From Lytechinus variegatus (taxonomy: Eukaryota; Echinodermata; Echinoidea; Temnopleuroida; Toxopneustidae): DNA of 64,000 bases. The notes under the pieces were generated by a model, which saw only the letters and a list, made by a program, of their open reading frames with translations, had not been told where the DNA came from and made no database searches. Of the stretch, positions 30,101 through 45,100 are shown piece by piece. How positions within the stretch are numbered: position 1 is the first letter of the stretch; the number at the start of each line of letters is the position of its first letter. The translations under genes and the position numbers were made by a program. The stretch is from contig NC_054752.1 in NCBI RefSeq assembly GCF_018143015.1, positions 7,055,216 through 7,119,215 on the forward strand, written 5' to 3'.

Positions 30101-33100
30101 AGCTGAAAATACAATTTTATTGCCTGAAATGTTAATCAAAACCAGCCACACATGGGGAGGAATAAGGGGTGACTTTGTGATTTGCTAATATGTTTTGAAA
30201 CCACGCAGCGCGAAAACTTAATCCCGCGAAAAATAACAGCGCTTACAGAAAAAGCTATTTTCACTTTGGCTTTCCTGCATCCTCTATTGTTCTGTCTATG
30301 ATGAAATGTGAAAATATTGGTCAATGAAAGCCGCCGATTCAAATGCAAAAAAGGCCGCATAGACTTTTAAAAAGTACTACCTAATTGATTCAACTTACCA
30401 GTTGTTGTTGATTGTGTGGTTGTTTCTGGCGCTGCCGTTGTAGTTGGTGGAACTGTACATAGTAGTAATAATAGCAATAATATAATTATACAAAATATCA
30501 AAATATGAATAGACTTCAGAGCAAACTTAAGGGCATTTTAAAGTGATTTCTTCAACCTAGACAGTCTTATGTTCCTAATCTATTTGTGTTAGTAGTCTGG
30601 TGCAAAATTGAGAAAAAAAACATAATAATATGCAACATTTATGTATCGCTAAATGTTTCCAAGTGCTGCAATTAGCGATACCTAAATGTTGCATGTATCG
30701 CTAAATGTTTCCAAGTGCTGCATGCTATTGCCCCGGCTTTAGCACGTACCCTGATCGGCCGCATCGAGCTATCAAGAAATTCATTCCTACTGGGTAACCA
30801 TTTACTACACCTGGGTGGAGAGTGGCAAATGAAAATAAACGCCTAGCCAAAAGATGCGAGTGCTGAGGTGAAATTTGAACACAGAACCTTGTGGGTCAAA
30901 GTCAGGAGACTTAAACACTGAGCTACAAAACCTCTAAGGTATCTAAAATTACTCAAATAACTATAGAAAATAACCATTTTATTAATTGTCTGCAAATTAC
31001 AAAATGCTCTTTCAATTATACTTCAGTCCTTCTTACATTTGCTAAAACCTTTGACAAGTTGATTCTGATAGTTTAGTGTCATCCTTGATCTCTGTATGTC
31101 AATGGCATTGCAGCCTCATTCTCAACATCTTATCCCTTTCACTTGTTCTATTACTTTTTAAATAATTACCATAATACATTTCCAAAATGAGGATGACATG
31201 GTAAAACTGACTTTTATTACCTAAGTATTTTGGTTGAGTGATAGTGATCTTTAAATGTTTCCAAAATTAGTCGGTCCAAGACCTCAACAATGTGAGGGCC
31301 CAGACAAGAAAAGAAGAAAATTACATGCCCAAATAACTCCCATACATGTAATTGAATTTAATTCTCTGTGCTACTTCTTCTGATCTTGGAATGGTGCTCC
31401 TGCCATTTGTTCATTAAGTAAAACTAACTGAAAAAAACTTGAACATAATCTGATGTCATTGCAGCAATTCTTGTGTTCCAAAATCTGTTCACCAGGCCTA
31501 ATATTTTGTTAATGCACACAGAAACTTCCATTATAGACTACATACACATAAAAGATGGAACAATCTATATGCTATGTTTATGCAATAAAAGCCAGAATCA
31601 TGATTCGAAACATAAAACATAAATCATGGTAACTGCAGAATCAAAACCAATTTCACCAATTTATCTTGGACAGGATAAGCAATGACTGCCTATTTTTATT
31701 TTGAAATATAAGATATATTATCATGCTGAGTGCAAACTGTTTACCTTGTTCAATACATCCTCTGACTTGGACTTCAATAGTTAAGGGCCTGCTAGTCTCA
31801 TCCAGTACTTCAATGTCAAAAGATTCAACAGGTGCATTTTCAAATGTATCAAGAACTCTAAACATGCCAGGAGGAGTGGAGCTAACATCATATTCAATAG
31901 TATCACCGCCGCTTGGACTAGACCTAATATTTGAGATGCGAACCCTCTCTAGAGGGGTGTTTTGTCCTCCAACCTCAAATAGACTCAGCGCATTCACTAT
32001 CGTCATGTATCCTGGGATAGAGAGCTCAATATTGAATTTATTGACTCCAGACACCAGTGTGATTGTTTCATCGGAACTCTGATCACTCCCCTCAGCAGTA
32101 AGGGTGATGGTAACATTCAACATATCCAAGTCCTCCTCACAAACACCTAGAATAACAGCAGGTGAAAAAAACAAGAAAAGTCATCTTTCAAAAAGGTTAT
32201 AGATATACCAGTTACAAGAATATGCAAGACATTTATTTTGTTTATTTAGTATGACTAAATAGGAAAACCTTAACAGAATCTGATCTCACTGCACCTATTT
32301 CCATGCTCCGAAATCTGTTTGCCAGGCTTAACCCTATCTAGGCCGGGATATTTTGGGAGTTCATTTGGTGCGGGGGGGGGGGGCTCTCGGTCGTCGACCG
32401 CGCGATCGTGCCGAAAATTGGCAAGCAGGTTGCCTGGGACATAATCTAAAAGATTCTATAGGGATTTATTTCATGCGAATTGCTATTAAGTGATTATGCT
32501 AATTTATGCGTAACAAGTATGCAAAATCATACTTTTTCCTCTAACTCCTTAAATAAAGCTCCAAATGTACTTTTTTTGGTATAGAAACTCTTTGTGGTGT
32601 TCTTAGCAAGTGTACGCAAAAAAAATTGGGATATCAAATAATTTTCTTATGTATTATATTTTGTTTTGCAATTTCTTATATATTTCTGTTTTTTGACCTT
32701 TTGTTTTTAATTGTTTTTTCAATGAAATTCGTTGAGGACTCTTCTGTGATGATAAAAAGCATGAAATAAATACATTTAGACCAGCAAAACTAAAAATAAT
32801 CATGCATTTTTGAATTTTGGTTGAAAACACAATTTGCAATTTTTGGTCTGACATGCTCTTACATAATGTTGCATAATTTTGGAACCACATACACGGGTGA
32901 CGCAAAATTGGTCTCATAAGTTGCGCAAGACTTGAAAGTAAAAAGTAAGTGAGCGGCGTGGACAAAAAAATTCGTGCGGCAAAAATATCGCGCGATTCGT
33001 TGAGATAGGGCTAATATTGTAAGAGTACACATACAAACTGGCATTAAATAGAGATAAATTCAAAAGTAAGGACACCTAGACTTAGTACAAAATTGAATTT

Positions 33101-36100
33101 GCTCCTATATCTCAAAGTTAAAAACAAATGTCACTGACTATTCAGTTCAAATGATAAGTACTTCTAATGAAACGAACACTCCAATTCATTATTATGTATA
33201 CCTGGTGTTGTTGTCACTGTTGTAGTGGAAGTTGTTGTGGTCACTGCAATAAAAACATTCAGAAAAAAATCCTTCAATCTAGAATGAAGTGTGCATATTA
33301 TCAATTGACAGTAAACAATTATGTTGCTGCACATCAACTGAAATACATTTTCCTGAATATCACTCTCAATCTTCTAATTTGGCCTTCTCTATTTTTTTTC
33401 CTTTACCTAGGACTTGCTGAAACCATGAAGAATGTCTAAATGGGAAACAATGTTAAGCCCTTTTGTACCAAAAACATACGAGATATAGCTAAAATTGTAG
33501 CCATCTCCAATGCCAACCTTCAGAGTTGTATCTACAAATCATTGTGATATATCTCCTATAGAATCTACATGACTTCATACAAAATTTGCTTATCATGCGA
33601 CCTTCAATGACACTATAAAATTCAGGTCCCATTAGTGCATCTACTCCCCCAACTTTTTGAAAGGTGGCAGTTTACTTCCATAAGAAATACTGTAAAACCT
33701 AACACCTTACAAAAAAAGTATTTTTGACCCATGTATAGGCTACTCCTAATGGTACTCCCAAACTATTTGTCTATCTACCCACACTGGCCAGTATCTCAAT
33801 TTCAAGTCTCACCATCCTCTCTACCAAAAGTTGTGTGTTATCCCCTCTCTTATGGATACAGCTATATCAATCATCACTAAGGATTGTGACCTTGCAGAGG
33901 AAGAACACAACCAGACTTCACTCAGCAGTTTGTGGTTGTTATAGAACCCGCGAATATCTTTCGATGCCACCCAGTGCGAAAACTGAATCCCACAAAAATG
34001 ACAGCGTTTACAGAATAAAGCCATTTTCACTGTGGCTTTCCTGCATCTTCCATTGTACTGTCTATGATGAAGCGTGTGTATATTGGTCAATAAAAGCGGC
34101 TGATTCGCATTAAAAAAATACAGCTTAGACTGTTGAAAAGGTACCTGATTGATTCAACTTACCAGTTGTTGTTGGTCTGGTTGTTTCTGGAGCTGCCGTT
34201 GTTGTTGTTGGAACTGGACAGAGTAGTAATGATAACATCAATATAATTATATGAGTTTATCAAAATCAATTTCGGTGCAGTTATATACGCATTTCAGAGT
34301 TGCTTTTTGCGATTGTGAAAAAAGAGCGTTTTTGCAAGTAGACAAGTTTATTTGTATGGAAAACAAATTAGTAACTCTAAAAGAATAAGTGTTGCTAATG
34401 ATATTAATAACAGCATATATACTCAGGGTAGGCACTTCATTACAAAGAAATGTAATACCAGTGGGCCCTGCTAGTACAAATACCCTGGCTTTAACTAAGC
34501 TACCTAAGCACTCAAGCATGTGAGAAACTTCTACCTACCAGGTACCCACTCACCTCACCTGGATTGAGTGCAGCACAATTTGTCACGAGAGTTATACACT
34601 GAGCCACAAAACCACTAAAGTATCTTAAATTACTCAAAACAATTTAGAAAATAGCCTATTTATCAACTTTCTGCAAATTACAAAATGCTCCTTCAATTAT
34701 ACGTCAGTTCTTTTTTCATTTGCTAAACCCTTTGAAAGGTTGGTTCTGATAGTATAGTGTCATCTGCGATATGTTCATGCCAATGATGTTACAGCCTCAT
34801 TCTCAACTTTTTATCCCTTTGACTTCACTTGTTCTGTCAGTTTTAACATTCCAAAATGAGGGTGACATGGAAAAAACTAACCTCTATTACTTAAATAACC
34901 TGGTTGAGCTAAAATGATTTTTAAATGTTTTTAATGTTCTCAAAATCAGTTGGTCAAAATATGTTCACAAGGCCTAATATCGTTAGTGCACACAATAAAT
35001 GGCATAGACTACATACACATAAAAGATTGAACAATCTATAGGCTATGTTTATGCAATAAAAGCCAGAATCATGATTTAAAACATACACATAAATCATAGT
35101 AACTGCAATATCAAAACCTATGTCACCAATTTATCTTGGACAGGATAGGCAATAACTACCTATTTTGATTTTGAAATAAAAGATATATTATCATGCTGAG
35201 GGCAAACTGTTTACCTTGTTCAATACATCCTCTGACTTGGACTTCAATAGATAAGGGCCTGCTAGTCTCATCAAGTACTTCAATGTCAAAAGATTCAACA
35301 GGTGCATTTTCAAATGTATCAAGAACTCTAAACATGCCAGGAGGAGTGGAGCCAACATCATACTCAATAGTATCACCGCCGCTTGGACTAGGCCTAATAT
35401 TTGAGATGCGAACCCTCTCTAGAGGGGTGTTTTGTCCTCCAACCTCAAATAGACTCAGCGCATTCACTATCGTCATGTACCCTGGGATAGAGAGCTCAAT
35501 ATTGAATTTATTGACTCCAGACACCAGTGTGATTGTTTCATCGGTACTCTGATCACTCCCCTCAGCAGTAAGGGTGATGGTAACATTCAACATATCCAAG
35601 TCCTCCTCACAAACACCTAGAATAACAGGAGGTGAGAAAAATAAGAAAAGTCATTTTTAAAAAAGGTTATAGATATACCAGTTACAAGAATATGCAAGAC
35701 ATTTCTTTTCTTTATTCAGTACAACTAAATAGGAAAACTTTAACAGAATCTGATCTCACTGCACCTATTTCCATGTTCCAAATCTGTTTACCAGGCTTAA
35801 TATTGTAAGTGTACACATACAAACTGGCATTAAAAAGAAATAAGATTAAAAGTAAGGACACATAGACTTAGTACAAAATTGAATTTGCTCCTATATCTCA
35901 AAGTTAAAAACAAATGTAACTGATGATTCAGTTCAAATAGTAAGTACTTCTAATCAAGAGAACACTCCATTTCATTACTATGTATACCTGGTGTTGTTGT
36001 CACTGTTGTAGTAGAAGTTGTTGTGGTCACTGTAATTAAAACATTCAGAAAAAAAATCCTTCAATCCAGAATGAACTGTGCATATTATCCATTGACAAAA

Positions 36101-39100
36101 AACAATTATGTTGCTGCACATCAACTGAAATACATTTTCCTGAATATCACTCTCAATCTTGTAAATTGGCATTCTCCTTTGTTTCTCCTTTACCTAGGCC
36201 TTGCTGAAACCATGAAGAATGTCTAAATAGAAAACAATGTTAAGTTAAGCCCTTATGTGCCAAAAACATATGTGATATAGCTAAAATTATTGCCATCTCC
36301 GACGCCAACCTTCAGAATTGCATGCACAAATCATTGTGATATATCTCCTATAGAATCTACATAACTTCATACAAAATTTGCTTTTCATGAGGCCTTCAAT
36401 GACACTATAAAATTCAGGTCCCATTAGTGCATCTACTCCCCAAACTTTTTGAAAGGTGACAGTTTACTTCCATAAGAAATACTGTAAGCCTAACACCTTA
36501 CAAAAAAGTATTTTTGACCCATGTATAGCCTACTCCTAATGGTACTCCCAAACTATTTGTCTATCTACCCACACTGGCCAGTATCTCATTTTTAAGTCTC
36601 ACCATTCTCTCTACCAAAAGTTGTGTGTTATACCCTCTCTCATGGATACAGCTATATCAATCATCACTAAGGATTGTGACCTTGCAGAGGAAGAACACAA
36701 CCAGACTTCACTCAGCAGATTGTGGTTGTTATAGAACCTGTGAATATCTTTCGATGCCACCCAGTGCGAAAACTGAATCCCACAAAAATGACAGCGTTTA
36801 CAGAATAAAGCCATTTTCACTGTGGCTTTCCTGCATCTTCCATTGTACTGTCTATGATGAAGCGTGTGTATATTGGTCAATAAAAGCGGCTGATTCGCAT
36901 TAAAGAAATACAGCTTAGACTGTTGAAAAGGTACCTGATTGATTCAACTTACCAGTTGTTGTTGGTCTGGTTGTTTCTGGAGCTGCCGTTGTTGTTGTTG
37001 GAACTGGACAGAGTAGTAATGATAACATCAATATAATTATATGAATTTATCAAAATCAATTTCGGTGCAGTTATATACGCATTTCAGAGTTGCTTTTTTG
37101 CGATTGTGAAAAAAAGAGCGTTTTCGCAAGTAGACAAGTTTATTTGTATGGAAAACAAATTAGTAACTCTAAAGAATAAGTGTTGCTAATGATATTAATA
37201 ACAGCATATATACTCAGGGTAGCCACTTCATTACAAAGAAATGTTCTCCCAGTGGGTCCTGCTAGTACAAATACCCTGGCTTTAACTAATTACCTAAGCA
37301 CTCAAGCATTTGAGAATCTTCTACCTACCAGGTACCCACTCACTTCACCTGGGTTGAGTGCAGCACAATTTGTCATGAGAGTTATACACTGAGCCACAAA
37401 ACCACTAAAGTATCTTAAATTACTCAAAGCAATTTAGAAAATAGCCTATTTATCAATTTCCTGCAAATTACAAAAATGCTCCTTCAATTATACGTCAGTT
37501 CTTTTCCCATTTGCTAAACCCTTTGAAAAGTTGGTTCTGATAGTATAGTGTCATCTGCGATCTGTTCATGCCAATGATGTTACAGCCTCATTCTCAACTT
37601 TTTATCCCTTTGACTTCACTTGTTCTGTCAGTTTTCACATTCCAAAATAAGGGTGACATGGAAAAACTAACCTCTATTACCTAAATAATCTGGTTGAGCT
37701 AAAATGATTTTTAAATGTTTTAATGTTCTCAAAATCAGTTGGTCAAAATATGTTCACAAGGCCTAATATCGTTTAATGCACAATAAATGGCATAGACTAC
37801 ATACACATAAAAGATGGAACAATCTATAGGCTATGTTTATGCAATAAAAGCCAGAATCATGATTTAAAACATACACATGAATCATAGTAACTGCAGAATC
37901 AAAACCTATGTCACCAATTTATCTTGGACAGGATAAGTACCTATTTTGATTTTGAAATATAAGATATATTATCATGCTGAGGGCAAACTGTTTACCTTGT
38001 TCAATACATCCTCTGACTTGGACTTCAATAGTTAAGGGCCTGCTAGTCTCATCCAGTACTTCAATGTCAAAAGATTCAACAGGTGCATTTTCAAATGTAT
38101 CAAGAACTCTAAACATGCCAGGAGGAGTGGAGCCAACATCATATTCAACAGTATCACCGCCGCTTGGACTAGGCCTAATATTTGAGATGCGAACCCTCTC
38201 TAGAGGGGTGTTTTGTCCTCCAACCTCAAATAGACTCAGCGCATTCACTATCGTCATGTACCCTGGGATAGAGAGCTCAATATTGAATTTATTGACTCCA
38301 GACACCAGTGTGATTGTTTCATCGGTACTCTGATCACTCCCCTCAGCAGTAAGGGAGATGGTAACATTCAACATATCCAAGTCCTCCTCACAAACACCTA
38401 GAATAACAAGAGATGAGAAAAACAAGAAAAGTCATCTTTCAAAAAGATTATAGATATACCAGTTACAAGAATATGCAAGACATTTCTTTTCTTTATTCAG
38501 TACAACTAAATAGGAAAACTTTAACAGAATCTGATCTCAATGCACCTATTTCCATGTTCCAAACCTGATTACCAGGCTTAATATTGTAAGTGTACACATA
38601 CAAACTGGAATTAAAAAGAAACAAGATCAAAAGTAAGGACACGTAGACTTAGTACAAAATTGAATTTGCTCCTATATCTCAAAGTAAAAACAAATGTCAC
38701 TGACGATTCAGTTCAAATATTAAGTACTTCTAATCAAGAGAACACTCCATTTCATTATTATCTATACCTGGTGTTGTTGTCACTGTTGTAGTGGAAGTTG
38801 TTGTGGTCACTGTAATTAAAACATTCAGAAAAAAATTCCTTCAATCCAGAATGAATTGTGCATATTATCAATTGACAAAATACAATAATGTTGCTGCAAA
38901 TCAACTGAAATACATTTTCCTGAATATCACTCTCCTTCTAATTTGGCACTCTCCATTTTTTTTCCTTTACCTAGGCCTTGCTGAAACCATGAAGAATGTC
39001 TAAATAGAAAACAATGTTAGGTTAAGCCCTTATGTGCCAAAAACATATGTGATATAGCTAAAATTATTGCCATCTCCAATGCCAACCTTCAGAATTGTAT

Positions 39101-42100
39101 CCACAAATCATTGTGATATATCTCCTATAGAATCTACATAACTTCATACAAACTTTGCTTATCATGCGACCTTCAATGACACTATAAAATTCAGGTCCCA
39201 TTAGTGCATCTACTCCCCAACTTTGAAAGGTGGCAGTTTACTTCCATAAGAAATACTCTAAAACCTAACACCTTACAAAACAGGTATTTTTGACCCATGT
39301 ATAGCCTACTCCTAATGGGACTCCCAAACTATTTGTCTATAGGAAAGCTACCCACACTGGCCAGTATCTCAATTTCAAGTCTCACCACCCTCTCTACCAA
39401 AAGTTGTGTGTTATCCCCACTCTTATGGATACAGCTATATCAATCATCACTAAGGATTGTGACCTTGCAGAGGAAGAACACAACCACACTTCACTCAGCA
39501 GATTGTGGTTATTATAGAACCTGTGAATATCTTTCGATGCCACCCAGTGCGAAAACTAAATCCCGCAAAAATGACAGCGTTTACAGAATAAAGCCATTTT
39601 CACTGTGGCTTTCCTGCATCTTCCATTGTTCTGTCTATGATGAAGCGTGTGTATATTGGTCAATAAAAGCGGCTGATTCGCATTAAAGAGATACAGCTTA
39701 GACTCTTGAAAAGGTACCTGATTGATTCAACTTACCAGTTGTTGTTGATGGTGTGGTTGTTTCTGGAGCTGCCGTTGTTGTTGTTGGGACTGGACAGAGT
39801 AGTAATAATAACATCAATATAATTATATGAGTTACAGCCTCATTCTCAACTTTTTATCCCTTTCACTTGTTCTGTCAGTTTCCACATTTCGAAAATGAGG
39901 GTGACATGGAAAAAACTAACCTCTATTACTTAAGTATTGTGGGTGAGTTATATTGATTTTTAAATGTTTTTAATGGTCTCAAAATTAGTTGGTCAAAATA
40001 TGTTCACAAGGCCTAATATCGTTAGTGCACAAAATAAATGGCATAGACTACATACACATAAAAAAATGAAACAATCTATAGGCTATGTTTATGCAATAAA
40101 AGCCAGAATCATGATTTAAAACATACACAAAAATCATAGTAACTGCAGAATCAAAACCTATGTCACCAATTTATCTTGGACAGGATAAGTACCTATTTTG
40201 ATTTTGAAATATAAGATATATTATCATGCTGAGGGCAAACTGTTTACCTTGTTCAATACATCCTCTGACTTGGACTTCAATAGTTAAGGGCCTGCTAGTC
40301 TCATCCAGTACTTCAATGTCAAAAGATTCAACAGGTGCATTTTCAAATGTATCAAGAACTCTGAACATGCCAGGAGGAGTGGAGCCAACATCGTATTCAA
40401 TAGTATCACCGCCGCTTGGACTAGGCCTAATATTTGAGATGCGAACCCTCTCTAGAGGGGTGTTTTGTCCTCCAACCTCAAATAGACTCAGCGCATTCAC
40501 TATCGTCATGTACCCTGGGATAGAGAGCTCAATATTGAATTTATTGACTCCAGACACCAGTGTGATTGTTTCATCGGTACTCTGATCACTCCCCTCAGCA
40601 GTAAGGGTGATGGTAACATTCAACATATCCAAGTCCTCCTCACAAACACCTAGAATAACAGGAGGTGAGAAAAACAGGAAAAGTCATCTTTCAAAAAGTT
40701 TATAGATATACCAGTTACAAGAATATGCAAGACATTTCTTCTCTTTATTCAGTACAACTAAATAGGAAAACTTTAACAGAATCTGATCTCACTGCACCAA
40801 TTTCCATGTTCCAAATCTGTTTACCAGGCTTAATATTGTAAGTGTACACATACAAACTGGCATTAAAAAGAAATAAGATCAAAAGTAAGGACACGTAGAC
40901 TTAATACAAAATTGAATTTGCTCCTAAATCTCAAAGTTAAAAACAAATGTCACTGATAATTCAGTTCAAATAGTAAGTACTTCTAATCAAAATAACACTC
41001 CATTTCATTATTATCTATACCTGGTGTTGTTGTCACTGTTGTAGTGGTAGTTGTTGTGGTCACTGTAATTAAAACATTTAGAAAAAAAATCCTTCAATCC
41101 AGAATGAACTGTGCATATTATCAATCGACAAAAAACAATTATGTTGCTGCACATCAACTGAAATACATTTTCCTGAATATCCCTCTCAATCTTCTAATTT
41201 GGCATTCTCCATTTTTTCCTTAAAATAGGCCTTTCTGAAACCATGAAGAATGTCTAAATAGAAAACAATGTTAAGTTAAGCATTTATGTGCCAAAAACAT
41301 ATGTGACATAGCTAAAATTATTGCTATCTCCAACGGCAACCTTCAGAATTGTATCCACAAATCATTGGGTTATATCTCCTATAGAATCTACATAACTTCA
41401 TACAAACTTTGCTTATCATGCGACCTTCAATGACACTATAAAATTCAGGTCCCATTAGTGCATCTACTCCCCGAACTCTCTTTTTTTATTGGTCAATAAA
41501 AGCGGCTGATTCACATTAAAAAATACCGCTTAGACTGTTGAAAAGGTACCTGATTGACTCAACTTACCAGTTGTTGTTGATGGTGTGGTAGTTTCTGGAG
41601 ATGCCGTTGTTGTTGGAACTGGACAGAGTAGTAATGATAACATCAATATAATTATATGAGTTTATCAAAATCAATTTCGGTGCAGTTTTATACGCATTTC
41701 AGAGTTGCTTTTTTTGTGATTGTGAAAAAAGAGTGTTTTCGCAAGTAGACAAGTTTATTTGTATGGAAAACAAATTAGTAACTCTAAAAAATTAGTGTTG
41801 ATAATGATATTAATAACAGCATATATACTCAGGGTAGCCACTTCATTACAAAGAAATGTTCTCCCAGCAGGCCCTGCTAGTACAAATACCCTGGCTTTAA
41901 CTAAGCTACCTAAGCACTCAAGCATTTGAGGAACTTCTACCTACCAGGTACCCACTCACCTCACCTGGGTTGAGTGCAGCACAATATGTGTAAAGTTCTT
42001 GCTAAAGGAAATCACAAGATGGCTTGGAAATGGACCCCCGTCCCACAGAGTCATTAACCACTAGACCACAACACCACTACATAAAAGTGGCAAGGATCCA

Positions 42101-45100
42101 ACCCAAGTAAAATTAAGGTAAATATTGTTGAACTGTATTCCCACTATGCAGCATCACAATGTCAGATATCAAAATGAATGAACAGGTCATTGAAAAAAAA
42201 CTTACCAGGTGTTGTCGATTGGGTGGTTGTTTCTGGAGCTGCCGTTGTAGTTGCTGGACAAAGTAGTAATGATAACATCAATATTATCATAAGTGTTATT
42301 AAAATGAATTTAAGTGCAAATTTATATGCACTTCAAAGTGACTTCTTCAAAATCTGTATTCATATGTAAATACTCCATTTGTTACAGCAGTCTGGTAAAA
42401 TAAAAGAATAACAAAGTACCTATAAAATATTAATAATTTCTACATGAAAAAATGCTCTTTCAAATATATTCAAGTTCTTGTGACCTTGTCTGAACCCTCT
42501 GACCCTCTAACTACAGGAAAGCTGGTTTCACATACTTCAGTGTTGAAATATTTAGCAAGTTAATCTTTGAATATCTCTTGTATGGGGTTCAATAATGTAT
42601 ATTTTTAGTGCAGATTTACATACTCTACTACAACGATTTTGCATCAATCCTTTTTAAATGTGATAACATGCATTATTCATTTCATCAACATGTAATAACA
42701 ATTTTGATAAAAGTTTGACTAATAATTAACTGTGACTCTAAGCACATTATGTTCATTTCTTTAAATCAATATCAATAAATCCCATCAGAAAGAATATTGT
42801 AATGAATAAAGGTCAGTTATGAAATAAACATCTTTCTCTATAACATGTATCTAAATGTGAGAAAACTTCAATGGAAGTTCACCATTGTATAGGCATACGC
42901 ATAGCATTTTGAATTACCTGGTTGTGTAGATCTTGGTGGGCGCGTAGTTTCTACAGCTAAAAGTAAATATTGGGTAAAACATGATTTGTTACATATATAA
43001 CACATTGAGAAGACATGTCAGCACTTGAAAACAAATAGTACCGGAGAGAAAAGAGGTTATTTTGTTCAAAAATAGTACCGGAGAGAAAAGAGGTTATTTT
43101 GTTCATTTTATCAAAGAAAGGGACAATTTGATATGATATTGTGTTTTAATGTCAGATTTTTATTTCATACATTTCTGGACCTGACAGGAAATGCATACAG
43201 CTTAGGCCTACATGAGGCAATTTTTTTCTCAGCATTTCACCCCTTCATTCAAGAACAGAGTTTGAGTTCACGTCCCGTCTGCAAATTATGAAAGTGTCAT
43301 AAGCTTGTTTGTAACTTAACATTTCTTAATCTGTCACCTTGTATGAATTCAACTGAATAATATCTTTAAAAGAATAATAATGATAATTATACTTGCTTAT
43401 ATACCGCTTAATACTTACTTTGTAAGAAGTCTCTAAGCGCTCTACAGTATATGCAGAATAATTACCCTGGCTTTAGCAGTGCAGCTGTTATGCGCGCTGC
43501 GTTTCAAGTAATAAATTCCTGCCAGGTACCCATTTACCTCACCTCGGTTGAGTGCAGCAAATTGTGGATCAATTTCTTGCTGAAGGAAATTACGCCATGG
43601 TTGGGATTCGAACCCATGACCCTGTTTCAGAGCCCGGAGACTAATCCACTGGGCCACAACGCTCCAAGAAGAGAATATCTTTTAAAAAAAGACGAGAGTT
43701 AATGTGAACCTACCTGCATCGCCAATTTCACCTGTAGTAACTGGCATGGCAGTAGTTGTAGTCTCTGCTGTTAAAAACATTCAGACAAAAAATTAACAAA
43801 ATGCCCTCTCACCTCCATTCAATCATATAGACATGTTTGCATGTTATCAATTGACAGGAAACAAACTACTTTCGTGCTGCACATCAACTGAAATGTATTT
43901 TTGGCAAAGAGACTGTATACTTTGACCTATAGAGGGCAACATTTAAGCAAGCATGCAAGCAATCACTATATAGCACTCCAAAAAATGATAAATGTACATA
44001 GCAATTATTTTTATAGCAGTTGCTGATCAGTATTTGAATTATGATGTTGCTTGAAATAAATGTATGGAAAGGCAGGGTAAGTTGTGACACTTTTTGTTTT
44101 TTGCATGCTAGAATTGATATGATTAATAATCTTGGGAGAAATAAGTACCTTGCCTTAAAATTTAAGTCTTCTGAAATATTTTTCAGTTATATATTACTTT
44201 CTACCCCCACACTAAAAAGTCATTGTCACCTTTGAAAAAAGAGATGTCAAATGGCTCAACTTGCCCCATCCACGTGGTAAGTTGAGTCACCTTCTGGGGT
44301 AAGTTGAGCCACAAAAACTATGTACAAAATGTATGGGGGAAGAACCAGCATCTCAACTTTTTATTTAAAGTCTTTTCACTTGCTAATTCTCCATGAACAC
44401 TAACATCCTCTACAAGGAAAAGAACAGTCATGTAAATTTGCTCCTTTCTGCCTGCATATTGACGGACTTTTAAGGTTTGTTTCTATTTTCATATACATTA
44501 CCATAAGAATTACCATGGCTCAACTTACCCCAGTCCGAACGTTATGCGATAATTTCACATCTACACATTTTCTCATGCATCCATCATGTAAAAGACTATG
44601 ACAAGAATGAAGATCCATACCTGGACCAACAATGTTGTTCTTATATCTTTATTATAGTTAAAGACATGTGTTTGTAAAAAGGGCTTATCTATTTTACACC
44701 CCCTTTTACTTTTTTGGCTGAAATTTGTATTTTACCCTCTGAAAAGTACTTTTTGTTTCAAATTTGAAAACAATGTGGTGGGGTTAGGGGTTATGCCATG
44801 GGTCATCAATACTTGACACTGCCACAATGTCTGACTCATTCATTATTGGCCTGGGGCAGGTGGCTCAACTTGCCCCTATGCTCAACTTACCCTGCCTAAA
44901 TTCTCCTACATGTATTTCATTGTTGTGTGTTTAGGTCTGTTTCACACATCCAATGTTTGTATATCTTGCCTTAGTTTTCAAAAAGATATCTTGTCGAGCA
45001 CCCGGGTGTGTCAATTGATCCTATGCACTTTAAATCCCAGTACCCCCCCTCCCGTCTCTACCCAGCGGACGGCCGTCCATACCAGGCCCGCAGCGCCTCA

